From the NCBI GenBank assembly GCA_947387575.1, contig CANDOC010000003.1, forward strand, positions 1 through 64,000: DNA of 64,000 nt, read 5' to 3'. Each line of letters begins with the position of its first letter. The first letter of the stretch is position 1. The notes below the pieces were generated by a model that was given only the letters and a program-made list of their open reading frames with translations, searched no databases and was not told the DNA's origin. Positions 53,671 through 63,640 of this stretch are shown here, one piece after another. The position numbers and the translations under genes are program-made. The DNA comes from Spongorhabdus nitratireducens. Its GTDB lineage: Bacteria > Pseudomonadota > Gammaproteobacteria > Pseudomonadales > Endozoicomonadaceae.

Positions 53671-55539
53671 TCAGATCCGAATCTTGTCCAGTTTGCGACC
53701 ACCGTACATCAGGTTCACCAGCGCCCGGGTGCCGACGATTGCTGTAAACATGGAAGTCACAATACCCAGTGACAGGGTTACCGCAAAGCCTTTGACCGGC
53801 CCGGTACCCACAGCGTACAGAATGATACCCACCAGCAGGGTAGTGATGTTGGCGTCAAAGATAGAAACAAACGCCCGGTCATAACCCTCATGGATTGCAC
53901 GCTGAACCGACAGCCCTTTCTTAATCTCTTCCTTGATACGGGAGAAGATCAGCACGTTGGCGTCGACCGCCATACCCAGTGTCAGAACGATACCGGCAAT
54001 ACCCGGCAGAGTCAGCGTTGCAGAAAGCATCGACATGGCTGCGAGCAACAGTACAAGGTTCAATACCAGTGCAACATTGGCGAAAAGACCAAACACCTTG
54101 TAAACGATGACCATGAACAGCAACACAAAGGCCATACCCACAATCGTGGAGATAACACCCTTCTGGATATTGTCTGCACCCAGGCTCGGGCCGATGGTAC
54201 GTTCTTCAGCAAAGTACATCGGTGCAGCCAGAGAACCGGAGCGCAGCAGCAGAGCCAGCTCGGAAGATTCACGGGACGAGTCCAGACCGGTAATCCGGAA
54301 CTGGTTACCCAGCGCACTCTGAATGGTCGCCAGACTGATAATGCTCTTCTCTTCCTTGAAGCCCTGCACCTTCACTTTCACCGGCTGACCGTCGACCATT
54401 TCGGTCTTGATCCGGGTTACCGGTTTCTGCTCGATATACAGCACGGCCATACGGCGACCAACGTTGTAGCGGGTCGCGCGGTTGATCATCTGACCACCAC
54501 GACTATCCAGACTGATACTTACCTGCGGCTGGCCGGATTCAGTATCAAAGTTGGACTGGGCATTGGAAACCTGGTCACCAGTCAGAATCACATCACGCTC
54601 AAGCTGGGCGGTATAGCTCGGGTTATTCCGGAAACCGAAAGTTTCAGTACTGGTACGAGAGGCATCGGATGCCGCTTCCAGACGGAACTCAAGGTTGGCA
54701 GTCTTACCCAGAATACGCTTGGCTTCAGCGGTGTCCTGCACACCCGGCAGTTCGACCACAATACTGTTGCGACCCTGACGCTGAACCAGTGGCTCGGACA
54801 CACCCAGTTCGTTAACCCGGTTGCGGACAGTGGTCAGGTTCTGCTTGACGGCATAGTCTTCAATTTCCTTGATGCGCTGCTCATTGAAGCCATAAACCAG
54901 CAGGAATTTGTCGCCGACATCACGATTTTCAATCAACAGGTCGGGGAATTCCTTGGCGATTTTCTTTTCCGCCTGTTCCCGAATGGCAGCATCTGCGAAC
55001 ATGAGCTGACGCTTGCCGTCTGCTGAATTCGGAGCAGTGCGGTAGCGCAGCTTCTCTTTACGCAGCAGGGTACGAATTTCACCATTGTAGACTTCGAGAC
55101 GGGTCGCCACGGCGCGATCGGTATCAACTTCCAGCAGGAAGTGTACGCCGCCGCTCAGGTCCAGACCCAGCTTCATGGGGTAAGCACCAAGGGATGTCAG
55201 CCAGTCCGGCGTGGTTGGTGCAAGGTTCAGGGCGACAACATATTCGTCTCCCAGTTTGTCCTTGATCACGCTGCGCGCACGCTGCTGCTGGTCTGCCCGC
55301 TTGACGCGAATCAGCAAACCGCGATCCTGTTCTTCTGATGCCTTGACGTCGATATTTGCCGCTTCGAGCGCTTTGACGGCACGGTTAAGTACCGCACTGT
55401 CCACCGGAGTGGAAGCACTGCCACCGGAAATCTGAACGGCAGGATCATCAGGATAAAGGTTGGGCAACGCGTAGAGAATACCAACTGCGACTACGAACAG
55501 AATCAGCAGGTATTTCCACAGAGGATAACGGTTTAGCAT
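53671..55539 (-). CDS. secD: Protein translocase subunit SecD
   Basis: Works with SecF in pulling preproteins across the inner membrane. It has 622 residues: TM1, a large periplasmic P1 domain (KLGLDLSGGVHFLLEVD, NRVNELGVSEPLVQRQGRN), then five TMs with LTLGMAVDANVLIFSRIKEE. Upstream is yajC, downstream secF, the canonical order. Confidence 0.98.
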   Translation of the reverse strand: MLNRYPLWKYLLILFVVAVGILYALPNLYPDDPAVQISGGSASTPVDSAVLNRAVKALEAANIDVKASEEQDRGLLIRVKRADQQQRARSVIKDKLGDEYVVALNLAPTTPDWLTSLGAYPMKLGLDLSGGVHFLLEVDTDRAVATRLEVYNGEIRTLLRKEKLRYRTAPNSADGKRQLMFADAAIREQAEKKIAKEFPDLLIENRDVGDKFLLVYGFNEQRIKEIEDYAVKQNLTTVRNRVNELGVSEPLVQRQGRNSIVVELPGVQDTAEAKRILGKTANLEFRLEAASDASRTSTETFGFRNNPSYTAQLERDVILTGDQVSNAQSNFDTESGQPQVSISLDSRGGQMINRATRYNVGRRMAVLYIEQKPVTRIKTEMVDGQPVKVKVQGFKEEKSIISLATIQSALGNQFRITGLDSSRESSELALLLRSGSLAAPMYFAEERTIGPSLGADNIQKGVISTIVGMAFVLLFMVIVYKVFGLFANVALVLNLVLLLAAMSMLSATLTLPGIAGIVLTLGMAVDANVLIFSRIKEEIKKGLSVQRAIHEGYDRAFVSIFDANITTLLVGIILYAVGTGPVKGFAVTLSLGIVTSMFTAIVGTRALVNLMYGGRKLDKIRI

Positions 55540-55581
55540 AAGGCCGTTGTTCCTGTCAGAGTTCCTGTAAGTCCATATAAA

Positions 55582-55609
55582 CCGGCCGGTTCATTAATGA
55601 ACCGGCCGG
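55582..55609. repeat. Perfect 28-bp palindrome between yajC and secD
   Basis: CCGGCCGGTTCATT (55582-55595) is immediately followed by its exact reverse complement AATGAACCGGCCGG (55596-55609). It sits in the 77-bp yajC-secD gap and would form a strong GC-rich hairpin in the mRNA. Confidence 0.85.
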
Positions 55610-55616
55610 CACTCTA

Positions 55617-55955
55617 TCACTTGAAAGCGTTCTTGATAGTACCCTTCGGCAGGGCAGCACCAATAGAAGCTTTCTGGAAGTTCAGCTCAATATTGTCGGC
55701 AACCTGCAGGGTAATATAACCTTCGCTGACATTGGTTACCTTACCGAGGATACCACCGGTGGTTACCACTTCATCCCCCTTGGACAGGCCTTCCAGCAGG
55801 TTTTTATGTTCCTTGGCACGCTTGCTCTGGGGGCGCCAGATCAGCAGCCAGAAAATCAGAACAAAACCGCCCAGCATCAGCAGCTGACCAACCATACTTG
55901 GACCGGCCACCTGCGCTGCATCGGCGGCGTGGGCCGCGGGAATTAACGAAAGCAT
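55617..55955 (-). CDS. yajC: Sec translocon accessory protein YajC
   Basis: Small single-TM protein associated with SecDF. It has 112 residues: short periplasmic N-terminus, TM QLLMLGGFVLIFWLLIW, then RPQSKRAKEHKNLLEGLSKGDEVVTTGGILGKV. The ATG at 55955 has AGGAG eight bases upstream; the GTG at 55964 overlaps that site. Confidence 0.96.
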   Translation of the reverse strand: MLSLIPAAHAADAAQVAGPSMVGQLLMLGGFVLIFWLLIWRPQSKRAKEHKNLLEGLSKGDEVVTTGGILGKVTNVSEGYITLQVADNIELNFQKASIGAALPKGTIKNAFK

Positions 55956-56153
55956 GCTTCTCACTCCTGAAGAATAAGCAACGATTAAAAGTCATGACCC
56001 GAAACTGGTGCAAAGGTTCCGCTTACCAACCATTGCACCAGACATCGCCCCTTATCCCGGTTTGATGCTCAGACAACCACAACTGTAATACTTTTTTGTA
56101 CCTGTGGTACTTGTCAGTACCTTTCCTTGTACCCGAAATACCCGGCTAAAGCC

Positions 56154-57326
<1,173 letters not shown>

Positions 57327-57348
57327 TCAGTAGCAGCTTTACGCCTGC

Positions 57349-58392
57349 TTACTTCGAATCCACTTCAGGCTGCTTGCGGGTTAGCAACATCGCGTCCCCG
57401 TAACTGAAAAAGCGATACTTCTGCTCTACCGCAACCCGGTAGGCATTCATCATTTCGTCGTACCCGGCAAATGCTGATACCAGCATCAACAGGGTAGATT
57501 CCGGCAGGTGGAAGTTGGTCACCAGAACATCCACCGTCTTGAATTCATAACCGGGGAAAATAAAGATGTCGGTTTCACCGCTGTAGGGCTTCAGCTCCCC
57601 ACTCTGGCTGGCGGTTTCCAGGCTACGCACGGCAGTGGTACCGACGGCCACCACTCGACCACCACGGGCACGGGTTTCAGCAATGGCCTGACAGGCTTCT
57701 TCGGAAACTTCCAGATATTCCGAATGCATATGATGATCTTCAATCCGATCAACCCGGACCGGCTGGAAGGTGCCTGCGCCAACATGCAAGGTCACAAAGG
57801 TCTTGCGAACCCCTTTTTCTTCCAGCGCCTGCAGCAATTCATCATCAAAGTGAAGACCTGCAGTCGGTGCAGCAACCGCACCTTTACGCTCGGCAAACAC
57901 CGTCTGATAACGCTCGCGATCGCCCATATCATCGGCACGGTCAATATAAGGAGGCAGTGGCATATGGCCCAGACGATCCAGCGCCTGCAGAACTGTTTCC
58001 TCACCGAGGAACTTCAACTTGAACAGCGCATCCTGACGCTCAACCATTTCCGCCTGCACTTCATCTTCAAGAATCAGCTGAGCACCCGGTTTTGGAGACT
58101 TGCTGGAACGCACATGCGCTAGCACATGCTGCTCATCAAGCACTCGCTCCACCAGAACCTCAATCTTGCCTCCGGAAGCTTTACGACCGTGCATTCGTGC
58201 CGGGATAACCCGGGTATTGTTCAGTACCAACAGGTCATCAGGCTGAAGGAAATCCAGCAGGTCTTTAAAGGTGCCATGAGCTGGTTCAGCGTCGCCATTG
58301 ACTACCAGCAGGCGACTGGCTGTCCGCTCCGGCATCGGGTAGCGGGCAATCAGCTCATCGGGAAGGTCGAAATGGAAATCACTGACGCGCAT
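57349..58392 (-). CDS. queA: S-adenosylmethionine:tRNA ribosyltransferase-isomerase
   Basis: Converts preQ1-34 in tRNA to epoxyqueuosine using the ribosyl part of SAM. The family start [23 protein letters not shown] fixes the ATG at 58392, giving 348 residues. Later motifs include [15 protein letters not shown] and [20 protein letters not shown]. It lies 58 bp upstream of tgt, the usual queA-tgt-yajC-secDF order. Confidence 0.97.
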   Translation of the reverse strand: MRVSDFHFDLPDELIARYPMPERTASRLLVVNGDAEPAHGTFKDLLDFLQPDDLLVLNNTRVIPARMHGRKASGGKIEVLVERVLDEQHVLAHVRSSKSPKPGAQLILEDEVQAEMVERQDALFKLKFLGEETVLQALDRLGHMPLPPYIDRADDMGDRERYQTVFAERKGAVAAPTAGLHFDDELLQALEEKGVRKTFVTLHVGAGTFQPVRVDRIEDHHMHSEYLEVSEEACQAIAETRARGGRVVAVGTTAVRSLETASQSGELKPYSGETDIFIFPGYEFKTVDVLVTNFHLPESTLLMLVSAFAGYDEMMNAYRVAVEQKYRFFSYGDAMLLTRKQPEVDSK

Positions 58393-58758
58393 TCGGGTTC
58401 TGCTCTGGTTATTCAAAAAGGCGGGAAGGATACCCAATAACGGGCCTCAGGTCAGTAGTAGTAATACTTTCCCCGTTTTCAGGCATGGATTTCTGCAACG
58501 CAGATCACAGCCTTAACCTGCTTCATTTAGCTCTTAGAGCCTGTTCATCATCTTTCGTGGATAGAGAAAATGTTGAGAACAGGCTCTTAAGTACTGACGT
58601 CCGCAAAAATGGACACTTGTGACAATCGGCACAGTGATAATCTGCAGCCGCTCTTGCAGCCACTCTTGCAGCCCAACAAGGCACTCATTGCCCCGCATAT
58701 AAAGGCTGCACCTTGATTCTCCTGTCATTCACCCACACAAGTTATAGGATAACCACGA
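58393..58758. other. Intergenic region between queA and the small beta-barrel gene
   Basis: This 366-bp divergent region should hold promoters for both neighbours. It contains an 11-bp inverted repeat (58536-58587) and about 2.5 copies of a 12-bp tandem repeat GCAGCCRCTCTT (58644-58673). A 64-codon minus-strand frame crosses it without family features. No gene is called. Confidence 0.55.
58536..58587. repeat. Inverted repeat AGAGCCTGTTC, possible mobile-element remnant
   Basis: Perfect 11-bp arms AGAGCCTGTTC (58536-58546) and GAACAGGCTCT (58577-58587) enclose 30 nt. It resembles the terminal inverted repeats of insertion sequences or MITEs, but there is no transposase and the interior is very short. 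A stem-loop regulator is an alternative. Confidence 0.5.
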
Positions 58759-59424
58759 ATGAAGTTACTGCCTGCAGTATTGGTCGCTGCCTCATCAACT
58801 CTCTTCTCTGCAGCAAGCTTTGCCGACAATTTCAATTACAACTATCTGCAGCTCGGTGCAGCCTTTGATAAAACTGAATTCAAAACCGGTAACCATAAAC
58901 CGGATTTTTCCGGCAAGGGTTTTAATGCCCAGCTGCAATACTCACCTTTTGAAGGTGTTTATGTTAAAGGCGTCTTCTCTCGTAGAACAATTGACCAAAG
59001 CAAGAGTGTCGGTATCACGCGCTACAAGCTTGATGGCAACACAACGAACATTGGCGCTCTGGCCGGTGTTATTTTTCCCGTGACAGACGGCATTGACCTG
59101 AGAGCCGGTTTTGGTATCGCACGCAGTACTGACAAATACACCGCCACCGGCACTATCAAGGGCAACAGCAAGCAGACAGTTACCAAAACTGATACCAACA
59201 AAACCGGGTTTTACGGTGAGACCGGTTTAAAATTTGATCTGGGTAACTGGGGTGATCTGGACCTGCTCTACTCCCGCATCAACAAAGCCAATTACTTCTC
59301 TATTGGCGGTAATACCCCGATTACTGAAAACCTTGGTGTTGAAGTTGGCTACAGCTTCAGCCCCAAAGGTCCCAACCGTGAACGCTTCGGCTCACTTAAC
59401 GTAGGGGTACGCTTCTACTATTAA
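58759..59424 (+). CDS. Small outer-membrane beta-barrel protein
   Basis: A 221-residue protein with a signal peptide (MKLLPAVLVAASSTLFSAASFA). The mature part has alternating strands (YNYLQLGAAFDKTEF, FNAQLQYSPFEGVYVKGVFS, GFYGETGLKFDLGNWGDLDLLYS) and a C-terminal GSLNVGVRFYY ending in aromatics, the BAM recognition pattern. An 8-stranded barrel of the OmpW/OmpA-like or opacity type is likely; no ligand can be named. AGGA nine bases before the ATG is its ribosome-binding site. Confidence 0.8.
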   Translation: MKLLPAVLVAASSTLFSAASFADNFNYNYLQLGAAFDKTEFKTGNHKPDFSGKGFNAQLQYSPFEGVYVKGVFSRRTIDQSKSVGITRYKLDGNTTNIGALAGVIFPVTDGIDLRAGFGIARSTDKYTATGTIKGNSKQTVTKTDTNKTGFYGETGLKFDLGNWGDLDLLYSRINKANYFSIGGNTPITENLGVEVGYSFSPKGPNRERFGSLNVGVRFYY

Positions 59425-59454
59425 TAAGCTCCAAACAATTCATTTCCCAAATAA

Positions 59455-59484
59455 AAAAGCGCCGGCAAAATTGCCGGCGCTTCG
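59455..59484. terminator. Bidirectional terminator between the two outer-membrane protein genes
   Basis: Perfect 12-bp arms AAGCGCCGGCAA / TTGCCGGCGCTT with an A-run on the 5' side, between convergent genes. The T-run is strong only for the minus-strand porin gene. Confidence 0.85.
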
Positions 59485-59523
59485 GGTTTGATATAACAGA
59501 CTCAGATTGTATTCAGACAGATC

Positions 59524-60792
59524 TTAGAATACAGAAACGCTGTACTTCAGGTAGAAGCGGTTCACGTTACGGTCATACAGGCCACCTACAGCCGCACCGT
59601 TACGGGTACCTTCTGCACGGTAGTTGATGTGCAGCCAGGACAGAGACAGACCTTTCAGCTGACCGTCGAAAGCGTAAGAAGCATAGCTGCCGATTTCACG
59701 ACGCTTGAAGTCTTTAACGTTTTTAGCGTCTTTACCCTTGGCATACCACAGGTCCCACTTCAGGCCTGGCAGCATGTCAGCAAAGTCGTAACCAGCGTTA
59801 ACGATGTATGCTTTTTCGTCTTCCAGAGAGAAGTCTTCCCAACCAGCCAGGCTAGAGTTCATCTTGCCGTAGTCGTTGTTGAAGAAGCCGTTATCGTAGT
59901 CACCATCTTTGGTCTTGTTATAACCCAGACCTACAAATGCCGGACCGTAGTTCAGGGTGGCATTCAGGTTAATGAAGCTTGATTCGAAGCCCTTGGTAGC
60001 GTACAGGCTGCCATCTTCTTCAGCTTTGCTGTAACGGCCATCCAGATCAACAGACATGTTGTCGTCGATCTTGACGCTGTAGTCAGCCTTGAAGAAAGAC
60101 TTCTTCAGGTAATCAGTAGACTTGGCAAATTCTGCAGTCAGGCCAACACCGGCAACATTGTAGTTAGCACCAAAAATCTGCAGCTTGTCGATTTTCTTGC
60201 CAGCTTTGTTGGTCAGATCAGCATTCAGGGTAGACTGGTTACGCTCGCTGTGACCGTCAATCTGGGCACCGTAAACGGTGAAACCATATCCGCTGGCACT
60301 CAGATCCAGACCGGTAGTGCTGGCTGCCAGAATACGGGAACCGGAGTCAGAGTACAGCTCATAACCACGCTTCTTGACACCGTAGGTGCCTTTCAGGGCA
60401 ACTTCACCGACCTTGTACTTGGCTTTCAGGTATGCCTGCTGAACACCGGCAATACCATTAGCCTTACCATCGTCACCGGTTGCCAGGTTGGTAATGTTAC
60501 GTGGTGTTGAGCCTTTAGAAGTATCGAGTGTATCGATGCTATCAGCTGCGCCAACAGTCACTACTGCACCAACCATGTCATTGACATAACCGGTATCGAA
60601 GTCAGCCACCAGAGCGTGTACCCATTCATCACGCTCGGAAGTGGTCTTGGTCTTGTTGTCTTCTTTCCAGTAGTAGTTCTTGTAGGTCAGGGTCAGGCTT
60701 GGATCGATGGTAACAGACTCAGCCTGGGTCGCAGATGCAGCCATGGCAGCAACAATGGCTACGCTCAGGGCACTTTTGGACAGCAATTTCAT
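59524..60792 (-). CDS. OprD-family outer-membrane porin
   Basis: A 422-residue precursor. The signal peptide MKLLSKSALSVAIVAAMAASATQA is followed by SVTIDPSLTLTYKNYYW, then an 18-strand-type barrel (HALVADFDTGYVNDMVGAVVTVG) and a C-terminus RFYLKYSVSVF typical of OprD and chitoporin relatives. It likely passes small solutes such as peptides, basic amino acids or sugars. The ATG at 60792 has AAGGAG nine bases upstream; the longer frame to 60921 has no export signal at its start. It is divergent from oppA, so a peptide-uptake link is possible. Confidence 0.88.
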   Translation of the reverse strand: MKLLSKSALSVAIVAAMAASATQAESVTIDPSLTLTYKNYYWKEDNKTKTTSERDEWVHALVADFDTGYVNDMVGAVVTVGAADSIDTLDTSKGSTPRNITNLATGDDGKANGIAGVQQAYLKAKYKVGEVALKGTYGVKKRGYELYSDSGSRILAASTTGLDLSASGYGFTVYGAQIDGHSERNQSTLNADLTNKAGKKIDKLQIFGANYNVAGVGLTAEFAKSTDYLKKSFFKADYSVKIDDNMSVDLDGRYSKAEEDGSLYATKGFESSFINLNATLNYGPAFVGLGYNKTKDGDYDNGFFNNDYGKMNSSLAGWEDFSLEDEKAYIVNAGYDFADMLPGLKWDLWYAKGKDAKNVKDFKRREIGSYASYAFDGQLKGLSLSWLHINYRAEGTRNGAAVGGLYDRNVNRFYLKYSVSVF

Positions 60793-61759
60793 GCGTGCCA
60801 ACTCCTTATGGGTGTTGTTCTTATGTGTCGAATTCTGGAGATATACGGCGATTGATAAGCACATCCATTTTACACAAACAGTCTGCACACCCTTTCCGGG
60901 TGAGCCCCTCAGGCTGTTCATGCCTTATACATACCGCAGGTTAGTCATTCTTCAATAGCCATCGTTAAAAAGCAATAAAAAAATCTGCATCTTTAATACT
61001 TGCCAAAAATAATCGCTTTTTGTCGCCAAATGCACAGAACTTGCAACAGAGAAACTGTTGGAAATACAGCTATCCCCCGCCTGCGGCCATTCAAACCTGT
61101 TCTATACGTAGAAATCCAAAAGCAAATATTCAGCCATTGCCTTATGAGCTCCAGCACATCAAATCGCTTCCAAACTCGACTAAAAAGCACCTATATAAGA
61201 ATAACTATTCCCTTGCTTGCCATATTTCATATTTGGGGCATATAAATAGCCGTAAACGTCAATACCAAAATTGATGTAAATCAAAAAGTTATCATTTTGT
61301 TTGAAACAAATTAGACGACAGAAAAAAGTCTCTGCAGGCACGGGTATTGCAACGTTTTTTTCTGACACCCAAATACCAACTCTTTACAAACGATTTTACA
61401 GAAAATAGCGTCGTTACTAGCCCAAGCCCGATTTTATTGCTTCAGGTCAAGTAAAGCCTCATCATGAAAATCCCCTGCACAGCCATAAAATTTCGCTTTC
61501 AAAACAGCCCTGAAAAACACTAACTGGGCACAGATGTGCAATAAAAAGCGCTTGATTTGCCCCTTTCGTTCCGGATAGATTGCGGGTTATCGAAATATCG
61601 TAAGTGTTTGATCCATGGGTTTATTTTAAGAAGTTCATTCCGCGTCACCTGTAACCAACACACACAATGACCGAGTTTCAGAATAAATCTTATTGAAGGG
61701 TTTGCTGCATTCAATAGCAGTACTCCGGACCATAAAAGACTGTTGATTAGGGGATTTAT
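60793..61759. other. Long divergent regulatory region between the porin gene and oppA
   Basis: A 967-bp A/T-rich stretch with no supportable protein gene. It holds a perfect FNR/Anr box at 61271-61284, roughly central, and ATTGAA/TTCAAT arms near 61691-61712 just before oppA. The length leaves room for a small RNA or long leaders, but I cannot identify one with a clear terminator. Confidence 0.5.
61271..61284. promoter_or_regulatory. FNR/Anr binding site
   Basis: TTGAT-GTAA-ATCAA is a perfect match to the FNR/Anr consensus TTGAT-N4-ATCAA. It lies about 480 bp from both the porin and oppA start codons, so its target is unclear. Confidence 0.6.
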
Positions 61760-63397
61760 ATGAAGAAGCCATTCAAGGCTCTGCCGATTGCCAGCATGTC
61801 ACTTCTGGCTATTGCTACCTCAGCTATCATTTCTACCACTGCATCTGCAGCCATCGTGCCTGAAGGCACCAAACTGGCTTCTGTGCAGGAGCTTGTACGG
61901 GGCAATGGTGCCGAACCGGCTTCTCTCGACCCTCAGAAAGTAGAAGGTACTCCGGGTTCTACTGTAACCAAGGACCTGTTTGAAGGCCTGATTACCCAGG
62001 ACGCTGATGGTAATGTGATTCCGGGCCAGGCTGAAAGCTGGACAGTTTCCGACGACAACAAAGTCTTTACCTTCAAGATCCGCGACAACGCCAAGTGGTC
62101 CAACGGCGAGCCGGTAAAAGCCAGCGACTTCGTATTCGCCTTCCGTCGTGCAGTTGATCCGGCACTGGCTTCCCGCTATGCCTGGTACATGGAAATCCCG
62201 ACCATCATCAACGCTACCGATATTGTTAACGGCAAAATGAAGCCGGAAACCCTGGGCGTTAAGGCACTGGACGACAAAACCTTCCAGGTAACCCTGGAAA
62301 AGCCGGTTCCCTACTTTGTTAAAATGCTGGCACACCAGACCATGTTCCCGGTACCTGAAGCCGTCGTTAAAAAATTCGGCGACGACTGGACCCGTCCGGA
62401 AAACATCGTAACCAACGGTGCCTTCACTCTGAAGGATTGGGTTGTTAACGAGAAACTGGTTCTGGAGCGCAACGCCAACTACTGGAACGATAAAGAAACC
62501 GTTATCGACAAGGTGACCTATCTGCCAATCACCTCCCAGACCGCCGAGCTGAGCCGTTACAAGGCTGGCGAGCTGGACATGACCAACGAAATCCCACTGG
62601 AGCACTACAAGTCGCTCAAGAAGCAGATTCCGGAGCAGATCAAAACCACCCCTCAGCTGGGTACCTACTACTACGCGTTCAACCTGCAGGAAAAGCCGTT
62701 TGACGATGTTCGCATCCGTCAGGCGCTGTCCTACGCTATCAACCGTAGCGCGATTACCGATTACATCCTGAAGCAGGGTCAGATCCCGGCCTACACCTTT
62801 ACCCCTCAAGCTGTAGCCGGCTTTACTCCGCCTGCTACCGAGTACAGCAAGCTGAGCCAGAAAGAACGTGACCAAAAGGCTCGTGATCTGATGAAGGCTG
62901 CCGGCTTCGACAAGAGCAACCCGCTCAAGCTGAACCTGCTGTACAACACCAGCGAATCACACAAGAAAGTAGCAATTGCTATTTCCCAGATGTGGAAGCC
63001 GCTGGGCGTTCAGGTCACTCTGGAAAACCAGGAATGGAAGACTTTCCTCGACAGTCGTGACGAAGGCAAGTTCCAGGTAGCCCGTGCCGGCTGGATTGGT
63101 GACTACAATGAACCTTCCACTATGCTGGACCTGAACACCACGACTCACGGTAACAACGACGGCAAATACTCCAGCAAGCGCTATGACCAGCTGATGGCCA
63201 AGTCCCGGGTGGTAACCAGTGACGAAGAGCGTGCCAAGCTGTACGCCGAAGCGGAAGAGATCCTGGCAGAAGATATGCCGATCGCTCCGGTTTACCAGTA
63301 CGTCACCAGCCGTCTGGTTAAAAACCACGTTGGCGGTTATCCGCTGAACAACGTTGAAGACAATGTGTTCACCCGAGACCTGTATATAAAGCAGTAA
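61760..63397 (+). CDS. oppA: Oligopeptide ABC transporter substrate-binding protein OppA
   Basis: Periplasmic receptor delivering peptides to the OppBCDF permease. It has 545 residues. The signal peptide ends at TTASAA; the SBP family 5 pattern follows (ELVRGNGAEPASLDPQKVEG, DLFEGLITQDADGNVIPGQA, WSNGEPVKASDFVFAFRRA, VRIRQALSYAINR). AGGGGA five bases before the ATG. oppB follows after a 243-bp structured gap. Confidence 0.96.
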   Translation: MKKPFKALPIASMSLLAIATSAIISTTASAAIVPEGTKLASVQELVRGNGAEPASLDPQKVEGTPGSTVTKDLFEGLITQDADGNVIPGQAESWTVSDDNKVFTFKIRDNAKWSNGEPVKASDFVFAFRRAVDPALASRYAWYMEIPTIINATDIVNGKMKPETLGVKALDDKTFQVTLEKPVPYFVKMLAHQTMFPVPEAVVKKFGDDWTRPENIVTNGAFTLKDWVVNEKLVLERNANYWNDKETVIDKVTYLPITSQTAELSRYKAGELDMTNEIPLEHYKSLKKQIPEQIKTTPQLGTYYYAFNLQEKPFDDVRIRQALSYAINRSAITDYILKQGQIPAYTFTPQAVAGFTPPATEYSKLSQKERDQKARDLMKAAGFDKSNPLKLNLLYNTSESHKKVAIAISQMWKPLGVQVTLENQEWKTFLDSRDEGKFQVARAGWIGDYNEPSTMLDLNTTTHGNNDGKYSSKRYDQLMAKSRVVTSDEERAKLYAEAEEILAEDMPIAPVYQYVTSRLVKNHVGGYPLNNVEDNVFTRDLYIKQ

Positions 63398-63429
63398 GCC
63401 TGACCAGTCAGCGCAAAGAGTGAAGGGGT

Positions 63430-63449
63430 TTCATTCCCCCGGGAATGGA
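63430..63449 (+). promoter_or_regulatory. Stem-loop after oppA
   Basis: T-T-C-ATTCC pairs with GGAAT-G-G-A (one G-U pair) around CCCG, 33 bp after the oppA stop. No T-run follows. Such hairpins between oppA and oppB typically protect the abundant oppA mRNA or attenuate read-through into the permease genes. Confidence 0.5.
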
Positions 63450-63477
63450 ATCCCTGAACGGGAATCCTGCTCACATC

Positions 63478-63520
63478 AGCCATGTAACTGTTAATTAAAT
63501 GAAATTATTGGTTCATGGCT
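63478..63520 (+). repeat. Second inverted repeat in the oppA-oppB gap
   Basis: AGCCATG (63478-63484) and CATGGCT (63514-63520) are perfect complements enclosing an A/T-rich loop, with an extra AAC/GTT pairing inside. It adds to the intercistronic structure. Confidence 0.45.
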
Positions 63521-63640
63521 GTTTGCCTTCCCCCCCAGGGGCCCGTCACCGGGTTAGAGGCAATCCCCCTCTCCTCACCGCTTCACTGGTTCAAGCTTCA
63601 GGTTTGTATTAACCGCGAAGGAATTCATCAGACGGTACCT

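Noticed and set aside
53890-55026. 378-codon plus-strand open frame opposite secD
   Set aside because: Antisense shadow of secD without signal, motif or ribosome-binding site. The same reasoning removes the long frames opposite guaA (21283-22104), der (25770-26729), rlmN (32796-33806) and oppA (61820-62875).
58534-58728. 64-codon minus-strand ORF in the queA upstream region
   Set aside because: Crosses an inverted repeat and a 12-bp tandem repeat; no motif or start signal supports translation.
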